From: Desulfobulbaceae bacterium UBA2276
GTDB lineage: Bacteria > Desulfobacterota > Desulfobulbia > Desulfobulbales > Desulfocapsaceae
Direction of reading: 5' to 3'
Length of the DNA: 64,000 nt
Assembly: GCA_002347085.1 (NCBI GenBank)
Contig: DDWW01000008.1
Location: forward strand, 26,490-90,489
The notes beneath the pieces were generated by a model. It saw only the letters and a list, made by a program, of their open reading frames with translations. It ran no database searches and was not told where the DNA came from. Position numbers and translations under genes: made by a program. Shown piece by piece: positions 24,263 to 34,618 of the stretch. Numbering within the stretch: position 1 is the stretch's first letter; every line of letters starts with the position of its first letter.

Positions 24263-25051
24263 ATGAAAGCAGGCAAACGCCTCAAAAAACCGGAATCCTA
24301 TATCACCCGGAGCTATCGCCAGTTTCCTGGTCAGGCCGATCTGATCGCCATCCAGGTACAGATTCAGGAGACCGATCTCCATATCCTGGCCACAGAAACA
24401 ACTACCTTTGATGTGCAGGAACGGGCAACCGAGCTGGTCATTCAGTATCGTCTGCAGATTGAAAAGTATAGTGTAAGGCATCCGCTGTTTTTAGCAACGC
24501 TTGATCCTCTGCCCCTTGATTTTCTCGCCCCGCCCTTAATCCAGGAGATGCTGGCCGCCGGGCAAAAGGCCGGGGTGGGTCCTATGGCGGCGGTGGCCGG
24601 GGTCATTGCCGAGTTTGTGGGCAAGGCGCTTGTTGCCGAGGGCGTGGCGGAGATCATTGTTGAGAATGGCGGGGATATCTATGTGCAGCGGTGCAAGGAG
24701 TGTTCGGTGGCCATCTTTGCCGGCCAGTCTCCACTGAGCTACAAGGTCGGCCTGCGCCTGTCTCCCTCCTTGATGCCGGTGGGGGTCTGTACCTCATCGG
24801 GAACCGTGGGCCATTCGCTCAGTTTCGGCAAGGCCGACGCGGTGACCGTGGTGGCTAAATCCACCGCCCTGGCCGATGCGGTGGCAACCCGTCTGGGCAA
24901 TGAGGTGGACACAACGCTGAGTGCCAAGGCCGGGGTTGAGCGGGCACTGGCCAAGGCCCGGGAGATTGAGGGGATCGAAGGGGTGGTGGTGATCTGCGGG
25001 GAAGTGATGGGGGCAATGGGCGCAGTGGAGCTGGTGCGTCTGAGCGTGTGA
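24263..25051 (+). CDS. UPF0280 family protein
   Basis: A 262-aa cytoplasmic protein of the UPF0280 group, distantly related to ApbE-type flavin transferases. Visible conserved parts are GPMAAVAGVIAEFVG, VENGGDIYV and GVCTSSGTVGHSLSFGKADAV. Its function is unknown. ATG 24263 lacks a strong ribosome site. It is a single gene divergent from the TIGR04282 gene. Confidence 0.82.
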   Translation: MKAGKRLKKPESYITRSYRQFPGQADLIAIQVQIQETDLHILATETTTFDVQERATELVIQYRLQIEKYSVRHPLFLATLDPLPLDFLAPPLIQEMLAAGQKAGVGPMAAVAGVIAEFVGKALVAEGVAEIIVENGGDIYVQRCKECSVAIFAGQSPLSYKVGLRLSPSLMPVGVCTSSGTVGHSLSFGKADAVTVVAKSTALADAVATRLGNEVDTTLSAKAGVERALAKAREIEGIEGVVVICGEVMGAMGAVELVRLSV

Positions 25052-25137
25052 TTTTTATAACTTTTCTCAACCGATAATAACTCATATATTTTCTATAAAT
25101 CCTCTATTGAAAAAGCTGAAAAAAGGAGAGTACGCCA

Positions 25138-26511
25138 ATGGATTCCAAACCAATCATCCCCCCTTGTTTCAAGGCCTATGACATCCGGGGCCGGGTACCG
25201 GATCAATTGAATCCGCAGCTTGCCAGGGACATCGGACGGGCCTTTGCGGCCCTGTTTGCACCGCGCAAGGTGGCGGTCGGCCGCGATATCCGCCTGAGCA
25301 GTGAGTCCCTGGCCGAGGCCCTGATCTCCGGGCTGCTCGATTCAGGGGTTGATGTCCTGGACCTGGGGTTGTGCGGCACCGAGGAGATCTATCACGCCGC
25401 CTTCAGTCTGGAGCAGGAGGGAGTGGATGGCGGGATCGTGGTCACCGCCAGTCATAATCCGGCGGATTATAACGGCATGAAGCTGGTGACGGTCGGGGCG
25501 CGGCCGGTGACCGGCGAGTCGGGACTCAAAAAAATGGCGGAGATGATCGTCGGCAACAGGTTGCCGGAGCTGTCAGTCGGCAAAGGCCGGCGCAGCAGCG
25601 TTGCCGGTAAAGACAGCTATATCCAGCATCTTTTGGGCTATGTGGACCTGGAAACGCTTAAACCCCTGAAGCTGGTGGTCAACAGTGGTAACGGCTGTGC
25701 CGGGGCGGTGATTGATCTGCTGGAGCCGCATCTGCCCTTTACCTTTATCAAGGCCTTTCATGAGCCGGACGGCACCTTTCCCCATGGCGTCCCCAATCCC
25801 CTGCTGCCGGAAAAACGGGAAGAGACCGGACGGCTGGTGCGCGAGCATGGGGCCGATCTGGGCATTGCCTGGGATGGTGATTTTGACCGCTGTTTTTTCT
25901 GGGACGCCCAGGGTAATTTTATCGAGGGCTATTATATCGTCGGGCTCTTGGCCCTGGAGCTGCTGACCCAGGAGCCGAATGGCAAGATCCTCCATGATCC
26001 GCGTCTGGTCTGGAATACGCAGGAACTGGTGCGGGGCGCGGGCGGCGTTCCGGTGATGACCCGCACCGGCCATGCCTTTATCAAGGAGCGGATGCGTCAG
26101 GAGGACGCGATCTACGGCGGCGAGATGTCTGCCCACCATTATTTCCGCGATTTCGGCTATTGTGATTCCGGGATGATCCCCTGGCTGCTGATCTGCTCGC
26201 TGCTCTCCAGAAAGAATGCAACCCTCACCAGTCTGGTGGCAGAGCGGATGACGGCCTACCCGGTCTCAGGCGAGATCAACAGCGTGGTCGATGACCCGGA
26301 TGCGGCCATTGCCCGGGTCAAGGCGCGATTCGCGCAAGGGGAAGAGGACGATACCGACGGTCTGAGTGTGACTTTTCCTGACTTTCGGTTTAATATCCGT
26401 AAATCCAATACCGAGCCCCTGCTTCGGCTCAATGTGGAGAGCCGGAATGATCCGGCGCTGCTGGCTGAAAAAACCAGGGAGCTGCTGGCCCTGATCAGGA
26501 AAAACCCATGA
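25138..26511 (+). CDS. manB: Phosphomannomutase/phosphoglucomutase
   Basis: A 457-aa alpha-D-phosphohexomutase of the AlgC type interconverting hexose 6- and 1-phosphates. The phosphoserine loop TASHNP (Ser105), the metal loop DGDFDR, the sugar-recognition GEMSAHH and the phosphate-binding RKSNTEP are all intact. Together with manC 2.7 kb downstream it would make GDP-mannose for polysaccharides. GGAG precedes the ATG. The antiporter and DUF3124 genes separate it from manC. Confidence 0.93.
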   Translation: MDSKPIIPPCFKAYDIRGRVPDQLNPQLARDIGRAFAALFAPRKVAVGRDIRLSSESLAEALISGLLDSGVDVLDLGLCGTEEIYHAAFSLEQEGVDGGIVVTASHNPADYNGMKLVTVGARPVTGESGLKKMAEMIVGNRLPELSVGKGRRSSVAGKDSYIQHLLGYVDLETLKPLKLVVNSGNGCAGAVIDLLEPHLPFTFIKAFHEPDGTFPHGVPNPLLPEKREETGRLVREHGADLGIAWDGDFDRCFFWDAQGNFIEGYYIVGLLALELLTQEPNGKILHDPRLVWNTQELVRGAGGVPVMTRTGHAFIKERMRQEDAIYGGEMSAHHYFRDFGYCDSGMIPWLLICSLLSRKNATLTSLVAERMTAYPVSGEINSVVDDPDAAIARVKARFAQGEEDDTDGLSVTFPDFRFNIRKSNTEPLLRLNVESRNDPALLAEKTRELLALIRKNP

Positions 26512-26638
26512 TCTCCCCCGGCCTGTGCCGAAAAACCAGGCAGGGGAATGTGCATATTCGCTAACATAATGAATTTTATGTTGAATATTTAGAGGGTGTT
26601 TGGGTACGAATGAATTTTTTTGAATCAAGGAATGTTTC

Positions 26639-28600
26639 ATGGGTGTAGCAGCAGATATTATCATTATTGTGGTTGCTGCCCTGATTGGTGCGCTCATTGC
26701 GCAAAGACTGAGGCAACCGCTGATTCTGGGATATATCTTTGCCGGGATCGTTGTCGGGCCCTACACCGGCGGGGTTACGGTCGGCGATATTCATGAGATC
26801 GAGCTCCTGGCGGAGATCGGGGTTGCCCTTCTTTTGTTTGCGCTGGGGTTGGAATTTTCTCTCAGCGAATTGAAACCGGTCCGTAATATTGCCCTGATCG
26901 GCACTCCGGTTCAAATTCTTTTGACCATCATTGCCGGTTATTATCTTGGCAGGTATTTGGGTTTGTCTGTCGTGAGTGCCCTATGGCTGGGAAGTCTGAT
27001 CTCCCTCTCCAGTACCATGGTGACACTCAAGACCCTCATGAGCAGGGGGCTGGTGGGGACACTTTCCAGCCGGGTCATGATTGGCATGCTCATCGTCCAG
27101 GATCTGGCTGTCATCCCGATGATGATTATCCTGCCGCAACTGAGCGATCCCAAGGCAGGCTTGCCTCTGGTTGCCATTGCCGTCATCAAGTCTGTTGTCT
27201 TCCTGCTGGTCATGCTCTATGTGGGCAGAAAGGTACTCCCGTGGTTGTTGGCACATGTGGCCCGCTGGAACTCCCGAGAGCTTTTTATCTTATCGATAAC
27301 CGCCATCGGCCTTGGTGTCGGGTATGCCACCTATCTCTTCGGGCTGTCCTTTGCCTTTGGCGCCTTTGTTGCCGGCATGGTCCTCAGTGAGTCTGATTAT
27401 GGCCATCAGGCCCTGAGTGATATTATTCCCTTGCGGGATATCTTTGGTCTTTTGTTTTTTACCTCGGTTGGCATGCTTCTCGACCCCTCGTTTTTGCTGG
27501 CCAACTGGGGGAAGATCCTTTCGCTTGTTTTTATTATCGCGCTTTTCAAGGGAACCCTCTTTTCCTTGCTGGCCCTGCTCTTCGGCTATATCAATATTGT
27601 TCCTATTGCCGTCGGTCTGGGTCTGTTTCAGGTCGGTGAATTTGCCTTTGTGCTTGCCCGGGTCGGACTTGAAACGCGGGCAATCGACCAGGATATGTAT
27701 TCGCTTATTCTCGCCGTATCTGTTCTGAGCATGGTGTTGACCCCGTTTGCTGCCGACATGGCTTCACCCCTCTATAGATTAAAAAAGCGTCTTTTCAGGT
27801 ATGAGTCGATACAAACAGAAAATATACCGCCTTCCGGACTCCATGATCATGTGATCATTGCCGGAGGCGGGCGGGTGGGACAACATATCGCCCAGGTCTT
27901 GACCCAGCTCCATCTTCCTTTTGTCATTATTGAATTGAACCATCAGCGCATGGTTGAATGCAAGACGGCAGCTTTTCCCGTGATCTACGGGGATATGAGT
28001 CAGTCAACCGTGCTTGCGGTCTCAAAGGTAAAGACCGCCAGGCTTTTACTGATCACAACGCCTTCAGTTGTTACGTCTCAGGCAATTGTCAAACAGGCTC
28101 ATACTCTCCGGCCGGAATTGCATATCATTGTGCGGGCAGAGGGGATAGAGCAGGCCCGGGCCCTCTATGAAAGCGGGGTTTATATGGCTGTGCTGCCGGA
28201 GATGGAGGCAGGGCTGGAGATTGCCCGACAGGCGCTTTTTTGCCTGGAGGTCCCTGTGGTTGCCATTCAACAATATACGGATTCGGTACGACAACAGCTC
28301 TATGCACCCATTTATCAATCGAGCATTGATCAGCAACTCCTGACGAGTCTTGGTAATATAAAAAATATGTTGGAAATTTCCTGGGTTGCGCTTGAGCCGC
28401 ACAGCCATTTGATCAGCAAGAGCATTCAAGAGGCAGCCATCCGCACCAGAACCGGGGCCTCAATTGTCGCGATTATCCATGAAAAAGTCTTTTACTCAAA
28501 TCCCAAAGCAGATTACTCTTTCCAGGTAGGTGATCTGGTGGCGGTCGTTGGTAATCAACAAGAACGGAATGACTTTAAAAAACTTGCTGAAATCAGTTGA
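26639..28600 (+). CDS. CPA2-family cation:proton antiporter with RCK (TrkA) domains
   Basis: A 653-aa inner-membrane protein. About twelve to thirteen membrane segments (residues 5-390; for example [19 protein letters not shown] and [11 protein letters not shown]) form the Kef/YbaL-type exchanger. A cytosolic TrkA-N nucleotide-binding domain ([18 protein letters not shown]) and a TrkA-C domain (about 570-650) follow. Such proteins exchange K+ or Na+ for H+ and are gated by nucleotide. AAGGA precedes the ATG. The DUF3124 gene starts 27 bases after its stop. Confidence 0.9.
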   Translation: MGVAADIIIIVVAALIGALIAQRLRQPLILGYIFAGIVVGPYTGGVTVGDIHEIELLAEIGVALLLFALGLEFSLSELKPVRNIALIGTPVQILLTIIAGYYLGRYLGLSVVSALWLGSLISLSSTMVTLKTLMSRGLVGTLSSRVMIGMLIVQDLAVIPMMIILPQLSDPKAGLPLVAIAVIKSVVFLLVMLYVGRKVLPWLLAHVARWNSRELFILSITAIGLGVGYATYLFGLSFAFGAFVAGMVLSESDYGHQALSDIIPLRDIFGLLFFTSVGMLLDPSFLLANWGKILSLVFIIALFKGTLFSLLALLFGYINIVPIAVGLGLFQVGEFAFVLARVGLETRAIDQDMYSLILAVSVLSMVLTPFAADMASPLYRLKKRLFRYESIQTENIPPSGLHDHVIIAGGGRVGQHIAQVLTQLHLPFVIIELNHQRMVECKTAAFPVIYGDMSQSTVLAVSKVKTARLLLITTPSVVTSQAIVKQAHTLRPELHIIVRAEGIEQARALYESGVYMAVLPEMEAGLEIARQALFCLEVPVVAIQQYTDSVRQQLYAPIYQSSIDQQLLTSLGNIKNMLEISWVALEPHSHLISKSIQEAAIRTRTGASIVAIIHEKVFYSNPKADYSFQVGDLVAVVGNQQERNDFKKLAEIS

Positions 28601-28627
28601 AACTTTTTTGTAAAAAAGGGGGATTTT

Positions 28628-29113
28628 ATGAAAAGTAGAGGCATTTTGTCTATGTTGCTCTTTCTGGTGACGGTAACGAGTCCTTTTGTGTCGTTTGCCC
28701 ATGCGGACGAAGCGATAATGCTTTCCAAAGGTCAAATGCTTTATGTGCCCGCTTACTCCCATATCTATGCCGGCAATCGTGAGCTGCCGCTTTTGTTGAC
28801 CGTGACTCTCAGCATTAGAAATGTTGATCTCAAACAATCAATTACCATTACAGCTGTTGACTATTACGGAACAAAAGGGGAGCTTCTCAAGAACTATTTA
28901 GATCAAAATGTTGTTCTTGGCCCTCTTGAGTCAACACGGTATATTGTCCCTTACAAAGATAAGGCGGGTGGATCAGGTGCTAACTTTGTAGTTGTATGGA
29001 AGTCGGAGAAATCAGTCAATCTCCCAATTGTTGAGTGTGTAATGATTGGCGCAGAAGGGCAACAAGGCATCTCCTTTAGTTCTCGTGGACAAGCAATAAC
29101 AAATTCAAATTAA
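28628..29113 (+). CDS. DUF3124 exported protein
   Basis: A 161-aa protein with a signal peptide cleaved near AHADE (residue 27) and a beta-rich mature domain matching DUF3124 (YVPAYSHIYAGN; LSIRNVD; YGTKGELL). Its function is unknown. It follows the antiporter by 27 bases on the same strand, with GGGGG before the ATG, and may be cotranscribed. Confidence 0.82.
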   Translation: MKSRGILSMLLFLVTVTSPFVSFAHADEAIMLSKGQMLYVPAYSHIYAGNRELPLLLTVTLSIRNVDLKQSITITAVDYYGTKGELLKNYLDQNVVLGPLESTRYIVPYKDKAGGSGANFVVVWKSEKSVNLPIVECVMIGAEGQQGISFSSRGQAITNSN

Positions 29114-29226
29114 GAAAGAACGTGTCAAATGATTACCTCTTATCAGAGGCATGAAACGCGCCGGTTTTGCTTGATAGTGGAAAAATGAATCTGAATAGAG
29201 ATAGCTTATATAAAGGAGAACGTACC

Positions 29227-30651
29227 ATGGTTAAAATCCAACCCGTAATCCTGGCCGGCGGTACCGGTTCCAGGCTGTGGCCCCTGTCACGGGAACTGTA
29301 TCCCAAACAGCTTCTACCCTTGATTGACGAGACCTCTCTGCTCCAGACCACGGTGCTGCGGGTCTGTCAACTGCCGGATGTTCTGCCCCCGGTGGTGGTG
29401 GTGGGCGAGGAACATCGTTTTATCACCCGCAGTCAGATCGATGGTCTGGGAGTTGTGCCGGAATTTTCTATCCTCCTTGAACCCTTGGGCCGCAATACCG
29501 CACCAGCGGTATGCGCGGCGGTGGAGTTCTGCGGACTGACCGACGATGAAGAAACCATTCTTCTGGTGTTGCCGGCTGATCATCTGATTCTGCGCCAGGA
29601 TGCGTTTGCGGCAGCAGTAGGGCAGGCGGCCGAGCTTGCCGCTGCCGGGGCTATTGTCACCTTCGGTATTGAACCGCAGAGCCCGGAGACTGGCTATGGA
29701 TATATCGAACGAGGCGAGGGGAATAAGGTTCTTTCGTTCAAGGAAAAACCGGATCTGGTCACGGCCATGGGCTATGTCGAGAGTGGAAATTATTTTTGGA
29801 ATAGCGGGATGTTTGCCTTTTCCATCAAGACCTTTCGGGAAGAGATGGCCCTTCATGCCCCGGAGATGCTTGAGGCAATGGCTGCGGCCGTCCGCCATGG
29901 TGTGCGGGATGGAAAATTTTACCGCCTGGATTATAACGCCATGGCCGCATCTCCCAGCGATTCCATAGATTATGCCTTGATGGAAAAGACCGATAAGGCC
30001 GCGGTAGTGGCGGCGAATCTGGAATGGAGCGATATTGGTTCCTGGAAGGCCTTGTGGGAGGTGGCCGGTAAGGATAGTCAGGGCAATGTCAGTAGCGGGG
30101 ACGTGATTCTGAAAGATACCAGAAATTGCCTGATCCGTTCAGAAAGCAAACTGGTGGCAACCGTTGGCCTCGAAGACACCCTGGTAATTGAGACCGCGGA
30201 TGCGGTCCTGGTGGCGCCCCTGTCGCGCTCTCAGGACGTGAAAAAGGTGGTGGCCCAACTCAAGAAGAAGCAGCGTGATGAATTCAAATTTCACCGCACG
30301 GTTTTTCGGCCATGGGGCAGCTATACGGTGCTCGAACAGCAGCCACGCTATCAGATCAAACGGATAACGGTCTATCCCGGAGAAAAGCTTTCCTTGCAGA
30401 TGCACCATCATCGGCATGAACACTGGGTGATTGTCACTGGAACCGCCAGGATCACTAATGGTGACGAGGTTTTTCTGCTCCATGAAAATCAGTCCACCTA
30501 TATTCCGGCCGGTGTCCAGCATAGGCTGGAAAATCCAGGAGTTATTGGATTGGAGCTCATTGAGGTGCAGAATGGCAGTTATCTGGGCGAGGATGATATC
30601 GTTCGCTTTGATGATGACTATGGGCGGGGAGCTGCCGAAGAACAACTGTGA
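29227..30651 (+). CDS. manC: Mannose-1-phosphate guanylyltransferase/mannose-6-phosphate isomerase
   Basis: A 474-aa bifunctional protein of the AlgA/ManC type. The N-terminal GT-A nucleotidyltransferase has GGTGSRLWPLSRE and FKEKP; the C-terminal cupin (about 365-465) has WGSYTVLEQ and the metal ligands in QMHHHRHEHW. It makes GDP-mannose from mannose 1-phosphate and can isomerise fructose 6-phosphate. ATG 29227 has AAAGGAGAA 7 bases upstream and is clearly the start. mtgA follows after ten bases. Confidence 0.95.
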   Translation: MVKIQPVILAGGTGSRLWPLSRELYPKQLLPLIDETSLLQTTVLRVCQLPDVLPPVVVVGEEHRFITRSQIDGLGVVPEFSILLEPLGRNTAPAVCAAVEFCGLTDDEETILLVLPADHLILRQDAFAAAVGQAAELAAAGAIVTFGIEPQSPETGYGYIERGEGNKVLSFKEKPDLVTAMGYVESGNYFWNSGMFAFSIKTFREEMALHAPEMLEAMAAAVRHGVRDGKFYRLDYNAMAASPSDSIDYALMEKTDKAAVVAANLEWSDIGSWKALWEVAGKDSQGNVSSGDVILKDTRNCLIRSESKLVATVGLEDTLVIETADAVLVAPLSRSQDVKKVVAQLKKKQRDEFKFHRTVFRPWGSYTVLEQQPRYQIKRITVYPGEKLSLQMHHHRHEHWVIVTGTARITNGDEVFLLHENQSTYIPAGVQHRLENPGVIGLELIEVQNGSYLGEDDIVRFDDDYGRGAAEEQL

Positions 30652-30661
30652 CAGGGAATAG

Positions 30662-31387
30662 ATGAGATTTGTCAGCGGGCGGGTGCTTGGCCGTCTTTTT
30701 TTGCAGGGTATGGGCGTTATTCTGGCGGCAAGTATTACCCTGACCCTTTTGTTCCGCTGGGTGCCTGTGCCCTGGAGTTCCCTGATGATTCAGCGGCAGA
30801 TGGCAGCTTCATGGCAGGGCGATCAAAGCTATCGATTGGCCTATACCTGGGTCAGCCTGGAGCAAATTTCCCTGTATGCCCTGCAGGCGGTAATCGCTGC
30901 TGAAGACCAGAGATTTTTTGACCATAACGGTTTTGATTTTGGTGCCATGAACAAGGCCTGGCAGGCCAATGAACATCGACGCAGGCCGCTTGGAGCCAGC
31001 ACCATCTCCCAACAGGTAGCCAAAAATCTTTATCTGTGGCCGGGGCGGACCTTTGTACGCAAAGGGCTTGAGGCCTATGTTACCCTTTTGCTTGAAGGCT
31101 TGTGGCCAAAACGGCGAATCCTTGAAGTGTATCTCAATGTGGCGGAGTTCGGGCCTGGTGTCTTTGGGGTTGAGGCTGCCAGTCGCGCCTATTTTCATAA
31201 GTCAGCCGCCAGGCTGACATTAACGGAAGCAACACTCCTTGCCGCTATCCTGCCCAGTCCTCTGCGCTCTGATCTCGCTCATCCAACAAGCTATGCCCTC
31301 AGCCGTTCCAGGCATATTCAGCGACAGATGAAACTCATGAACAGTGGTGCATATCTGAAACAAATGGTCAGGCCTGAACAGAAATAA
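30662..31387 (+). CDS. mtgA: Monofunctional biosynthetic peptidoglycan transglycosylase
   Basis: A 241-aa GT51 enzyme polymerising lipid II glycan chains. One N-terminal membrane anchor (about 12-33) precedes the catalytic domain with IAAEDQRFFDHNGFD (Glu81), GASTISQQVAKNLYL and the LEVYLNVAEFGPGVFGVE motif. No transpeptidase domain is present. The gene starts ten bases after manC. The length is typical. Confidence 0.95.
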   Translation: MRFVSGRVLGRLFLQGMGVILAASITLTLLFRWVPVPWSSLMIQRQMAASWQGDQSYRLAYTWVSLEQISLYALQAVIAAEDQRFFDHNGFDFGAMNKAWQANEHRRRPLGASTISQQVAKNLYLWPGRTFVRKGLEAYVTLLLEGLWPKRRILEVYLNVAEFGPGVFGVEAASRAYFHKSAARLTLTEATLLAAILPSPLRSDLAHPTSYALSRSRHIQRQMKLMNSGAYLKQMVRPEQK

Positions 31388-31496
31388 ACAGGAACAGGAG
31401 TGGTTGTGCTAAGCGAATTCTGATCACCCTGAGCTTTACTTTTTCAGTGAGAAGAAGAATGTCTCAAATGAATTCATTTTTCGATGCCAATCCCTC

Positions 31497-32696
31497 TTAT
31501 TCGGCACGAAGCGCCTCAACCGGATGCAGTCCGGCGGCGCGGCGGGCGGGCAAGACCCCGGCCAGCAGGCCGACAAAGGCAGCCAATAGCTCGGCCGAGG
31601 CGACGTAGGCCCAGGAGATGTGGGCGGGCAGGGCCGGAACGATAAGGCTGAAAAGCCACGATCCACCAACTCCTATCACCAGCCCGGCCAGCCCGCCGAT
31701 GGCGGCAAGGATTACCGCTTCGCCCAGAAAGAGGACGAGGATCTGGTTTCGTTCGACCCCCATGGCCCTGAGCAGGCCGATTTCCCCGGTACGCTCATTG
31801 ACGGTGATCGACATGATGGTCAGGATACCGACCCCGCCAACGAGCAGGGATATCCCGCCCAGCGCCCCCACCGCAATGGTCAGGGTGTTCAGCACTCCGC
31901 CCAGGATCTCCAGCATCTTTTCCTGGGTGGTGATGGTGAAATCTTCTTTACCATGCCGGGCCTGCAGGGCCTTTTTAACCTTCTCGGCCACGGCGCTGGA
32001 ACTGCTGCCGGCGCTATGGAGCAGGTCTATCTCCATGAGACTTTCCCGGTTAAAAAGGGCCATGGCCTTGGCGGCCGGAATATAGACGGCATCGTCAAGA
32101 TCAAAACCGAGCATCTGCCCTTTTGATTCCATGGAACCGATGACCCGAAACAGCTCGCCGCCGATGCGGATCCGCTCGCCTAAGGCCTGATTGTTACCGA
32201 ATAATTCCTTGCGCACCTTGCTGCCCAGCACCACAAAGGAGCGGGCCGACCGCGGAGGATCATCAGGAAGAAAGCGGCCGGCGGCCACCCCAAACTTCCA
32301 GACCCGGGCGGCAGAGGCATCCACCCCATAGATGGTGGCTCGCCGCTGGTGTGTTCCGGCCTCGATGGCGCCATTACCCTGCACCACCGAGACCACATCA
32401 AGGATGTGGGGCAGTTGTTTGAGGCTGGCGGAATCCTCGATGGTTAAGGGCCGGACGTTGCTGAGCAGGGCGCCGGAGACGCCATGGGTGGTAATCTTGC
32501 CGGGGTTGATGGCGATAAGATTGGTGCCGAACTGGGTGAATTCGCCGAGGACAAAGTGATGCAGCCCCTCTCCCAGCGAGGTGAGCAAAACCACGGCGCC
32601 AATCCCTACCGCAATGCCCAGGGCGGTAAGAAAGCTGCGCAGGCGCTGGGCGCGAATGCCATTGAAGGTGTACCGGAAGAAATCTTGTATCTGCAT
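31497..32696 (-). CDS. MacB-like ABC transporter permease (second copy)
   Basis: A 399-aa protein with the MacB/FtsX topology: one N-terminal membrane helix (21-40), a large periplasmic domain (about 45-270), and three C-terminal helices. Sequence marks include RSFLTALGIAVGIGAVVLL near the N-terminus and ERTGEIGLLRAMGV in the coupling region. It is separate from the ATPase, unlike E. coli MacB. It is the last gene of adaptor-ATPase-permease-permease, 15 bases after the first permease, so a heterodimeric transporter is likely. Confidence 0.9.
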   Translation of the reverse strand: MQIQDFFRYTFNGIRAQRLRSFLTALGIAVGIGAVVLLTSLGEGLHHFVLGEFTQFGTNLIAINPGKITTHGVSGALLSNVRPLTIEDSASLKQLPHILDVVSVVQGNGAIEAGTHQRRATIYGVDASAARVWKFGVAAGRFLPDDPPRSARSFVVLGSKVRKELFGNNQALGERIRIGGELFRVIGSMESKGQMLGFDLDDAVYIPAAKAMALFNRESLMEIDLLHSAGSSSSAVAEKVKKALQARHGKEDFTITTQEKMLEILGGVLNTLTIAVGALGGISLLVGGVGILTIMSITVNERTGEIGLLRAMGVERNQILVLFLGEAVILAAIGGLAGLVIGVGGSWLFSLIVPALPAHISWAYVASAELLAAFVGLLAGVLPARRAAGLHPVEALRAE

Positions 32697-32711
32697 TTTT
32701 TTAAACGGCCC

Positions 32712-33953
32712 TTAACGCCGTGCCAAGGCGAAGGCCGGTTCGAGATCGGCCGCCCGGCGGGCCGGTAATACCCCAAAAATAATCCCGGTGATCAGGGCCA
32801 CTCCCAGGGAAATGGTTGATGACCAGGGAGCAAGATGGAGCGGAAACTCGGGAAACAGAAAGGCTGCCAGCCGCATACCGAGCAGGGCCAGAAGCAGTCC
32901 GATCCCGGCGCCGATCGATGACAGGATGGTTGATTCGGTGAGAAACAGCCCGAGGATCTGTCTTCGCGAGGCCCCCAGGGCCTTGAGCAGGCCAATCTCG
33001 GCCCGGCGGTTGGAGACGGCGACCAGCATGACATTCATGATCATGATCCCGGCCACCACCAGACTGATGGCGGCAATGCCTGCCACCGACAGGGTCAGCG
33101 CCTTGAAGATCCGGTCAAAGGTGGTCAGCACCGCGTCCTGGGTAATGACCGTGATATCATCCTCACCCTCATGGCGGACTCGGATGGTGTCGAGAATGGC
33201 CTTCCGTGTCTGTTCCATCCCCTCTGAACTGGTGGACTCCACCAGAACCCGAAACAGGGAAGATCTGTTGAAAAGCGCTTGCGCTGCGGCCACCGGAATG
33301 ATGACCACCTCTCCCAGATCCTCACCCAGGGAGACGCCGGGGGAGAGGACCCCGATCACCCGGAAACGGCGGTCGCCGATGCGCAGCCACTTGCCAATGG
33401 CCGGTTGGTTGCCAAAGAGTTCTTTCTTGCCTTTCTGGCCGATCACACAGACGGCCTCGGCGCGTGTCGGCTCGCCTGGCGGCAGGAAGGATCCCTGATT
33501 CAAGGCCAGGTGGCGGATCTCGTAGAGTTCGGAGGTGGATCCCAGCACCAGCAGCTCCCGCTCCAGGTGGCCTACGGATACCGGCGCCGAACCGGCGATA
33601 ATGGAAGATACCCGGCGCACCGTGCGGATACGGGTGAGCGCCATGGCATCCTCAAGGGTCAGATCGCGCGGGGTCTCGCCCAGCAGGGGCGGCGGGCCCC
33701 CGGTGGTCTCGGAGCGTCCGGGCAGGACGATGAGGAGGTTGGTGCCAAGCGTAGCAAACTGGTCGATCACATAGTGTCTGGCGCTGTCGCCAAGGGAGAT
33801 GAGGACGACAACGGAGCTGACGGCGATAGCCATGGCCAGCAGCATGAGCAGGGTGCGGCCGCGATTGGCTGTAGCCGCATGTGTGCTGAATGAAAGGATG
33901 TCGCGGATCTGCATGGGGTGTTCTGGATGTGCAATATTTTCATTGCCGGTCAT
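32712..33953 (-). CDS. MacB-like ABC transporter permease (first copy)
   Basis: A 413-aa FtsX-type permease with an N-terminal helix (RTLLMLLAMAIAVSSVVVL), a periplasmic MacB domain and three C-terminal helices (NRRAEIGLLKALGASRRQI coupling region). It starts inside the ATPase stop (ATGA), so the two are coupled. Similar in architecture to the following permease but clearly diverged, as expected for an old duplication. Confidence 0.9.
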   Translation of the reverse strand: MTGNENIAHPEHPMQIRDILSFSTHAATANRGRTLLMLLAMAIAVSSVVVLISLGDSARHYVIDQFATLGTNLLIVLPGRSETTGGPPPLLGETPRDLTLEDAMALTRIRTVRRVSSIIAGSAPVSVGHLERELLVLGSTSELYEIRHLALNQGSFLPPGEPTRAEAVCVIGQKGKKELFGNQPAIGKWLRIGDRRFRVIGVLSPGVSLGEDLGEVVIIPVAAAQALFNRSSLFRVLVESTSSEGMEQTRKAILDTIRVRHEGEDDITVITQDAVLTTFDRIFKALTLSVAGIAAISLVVAGIMIMNVMLVAVSNRRAEIGLLKALGASRRQILGLFLTESTILSSIGAGIGLLLALLGMRLAAFLFPEFPLHLAPWSSTISLGVALITGIIFGVLPARRAADLEPAFALARR

Positions 33954-34618
33954 CGGTCATCCTCAATGCGACCATCCACCATCAGGATCTGGCGCCGGGC
34001 CCGCTTGCCCAGTTCCGGGTCGTGGGTGACTATGATCAGGGTGATTCCCTGGTGGTTGAGCTCTTCGAGGATCTCCACCACCTCGATTCCGGCATTGCGG
34101 TCAAGGTTGCCGGTGGGCTCATCGGCTAGGATCACCGAGGGCTGCATGATCGTCGCCCTGGCAATCGCCACCCGCTGCCGTTGTCCGCCTGACAGTTGAT
34201 CAGGCCGATGCTGGGCCCGATTAGCAAGGCCAAAGGCGGCCAGGGCGGCAGTAACTCTCTCCTGTCGTTCATCCTGCTTCATGCCTGCGAGCATCAGGGG
34301 TAGGGCGATATTGTCAAAGGCGGTCAGGCGCGGCACCAGATGAAAAAACTGGAAGACGAAGCCGATCTTGTGGCGGCGGATGCGGGCCTGCTCTTTTTCA
34401 TCCAGTTCCGAGACCTTGACTCCGTCCAGTTCATAGGAACCGCTGTCGGGACGATCGAGAAGGCCGAGAATATTGAGCAGAGAAGACTTGCCTGATCCCG
34501 ATGGCCCCATGATAGCGATATATTCACCACCGGCGGCGGTCATGGAGACATCACGGAGGGCATGAACCTCTTCGTCGCCCACCTGAAAGACCCGTTCAAT
34601 GTGCTGGAGGCTGATCAT
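33950..34618 (-). CDS. ABC transporter ATP-binding protein (MacB/LolD type)
   Basis: A 222-aa nucleotide-binding subunit. Walker A GPSGSGKSSLLNILG, signature LSGGQRQRVAIARA, Walker B VILADEPTGNLD and the H-loop VTHD are all intact. It pairs with the two FtsX-type permeases and the periplasmic adaptor in one operon, with four-base overlaps on both sides. This class couples ATP use to mechanical transmission across the membrane. Confidence 0.95.
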   Translation of the reverse strand: MISLQHIERVFQVGDEEVHALRDVSMTAAGGEYIAIMGPSGSGKSSLLNILGLLDRPDSGSYELDGVKVSELDEKEQARIRRHKIGFVFQFFHLVPRLTAFDNIALPLMLAGMKQDERQERVTAALAAFGLANRAQHRPDQLSGGQRQRVAIARATIMQPSVILADEPTGNLDRNAGIEVVEILEELNHQGITLIIVTHDPELGKRARRQILMVDGRIEDDR

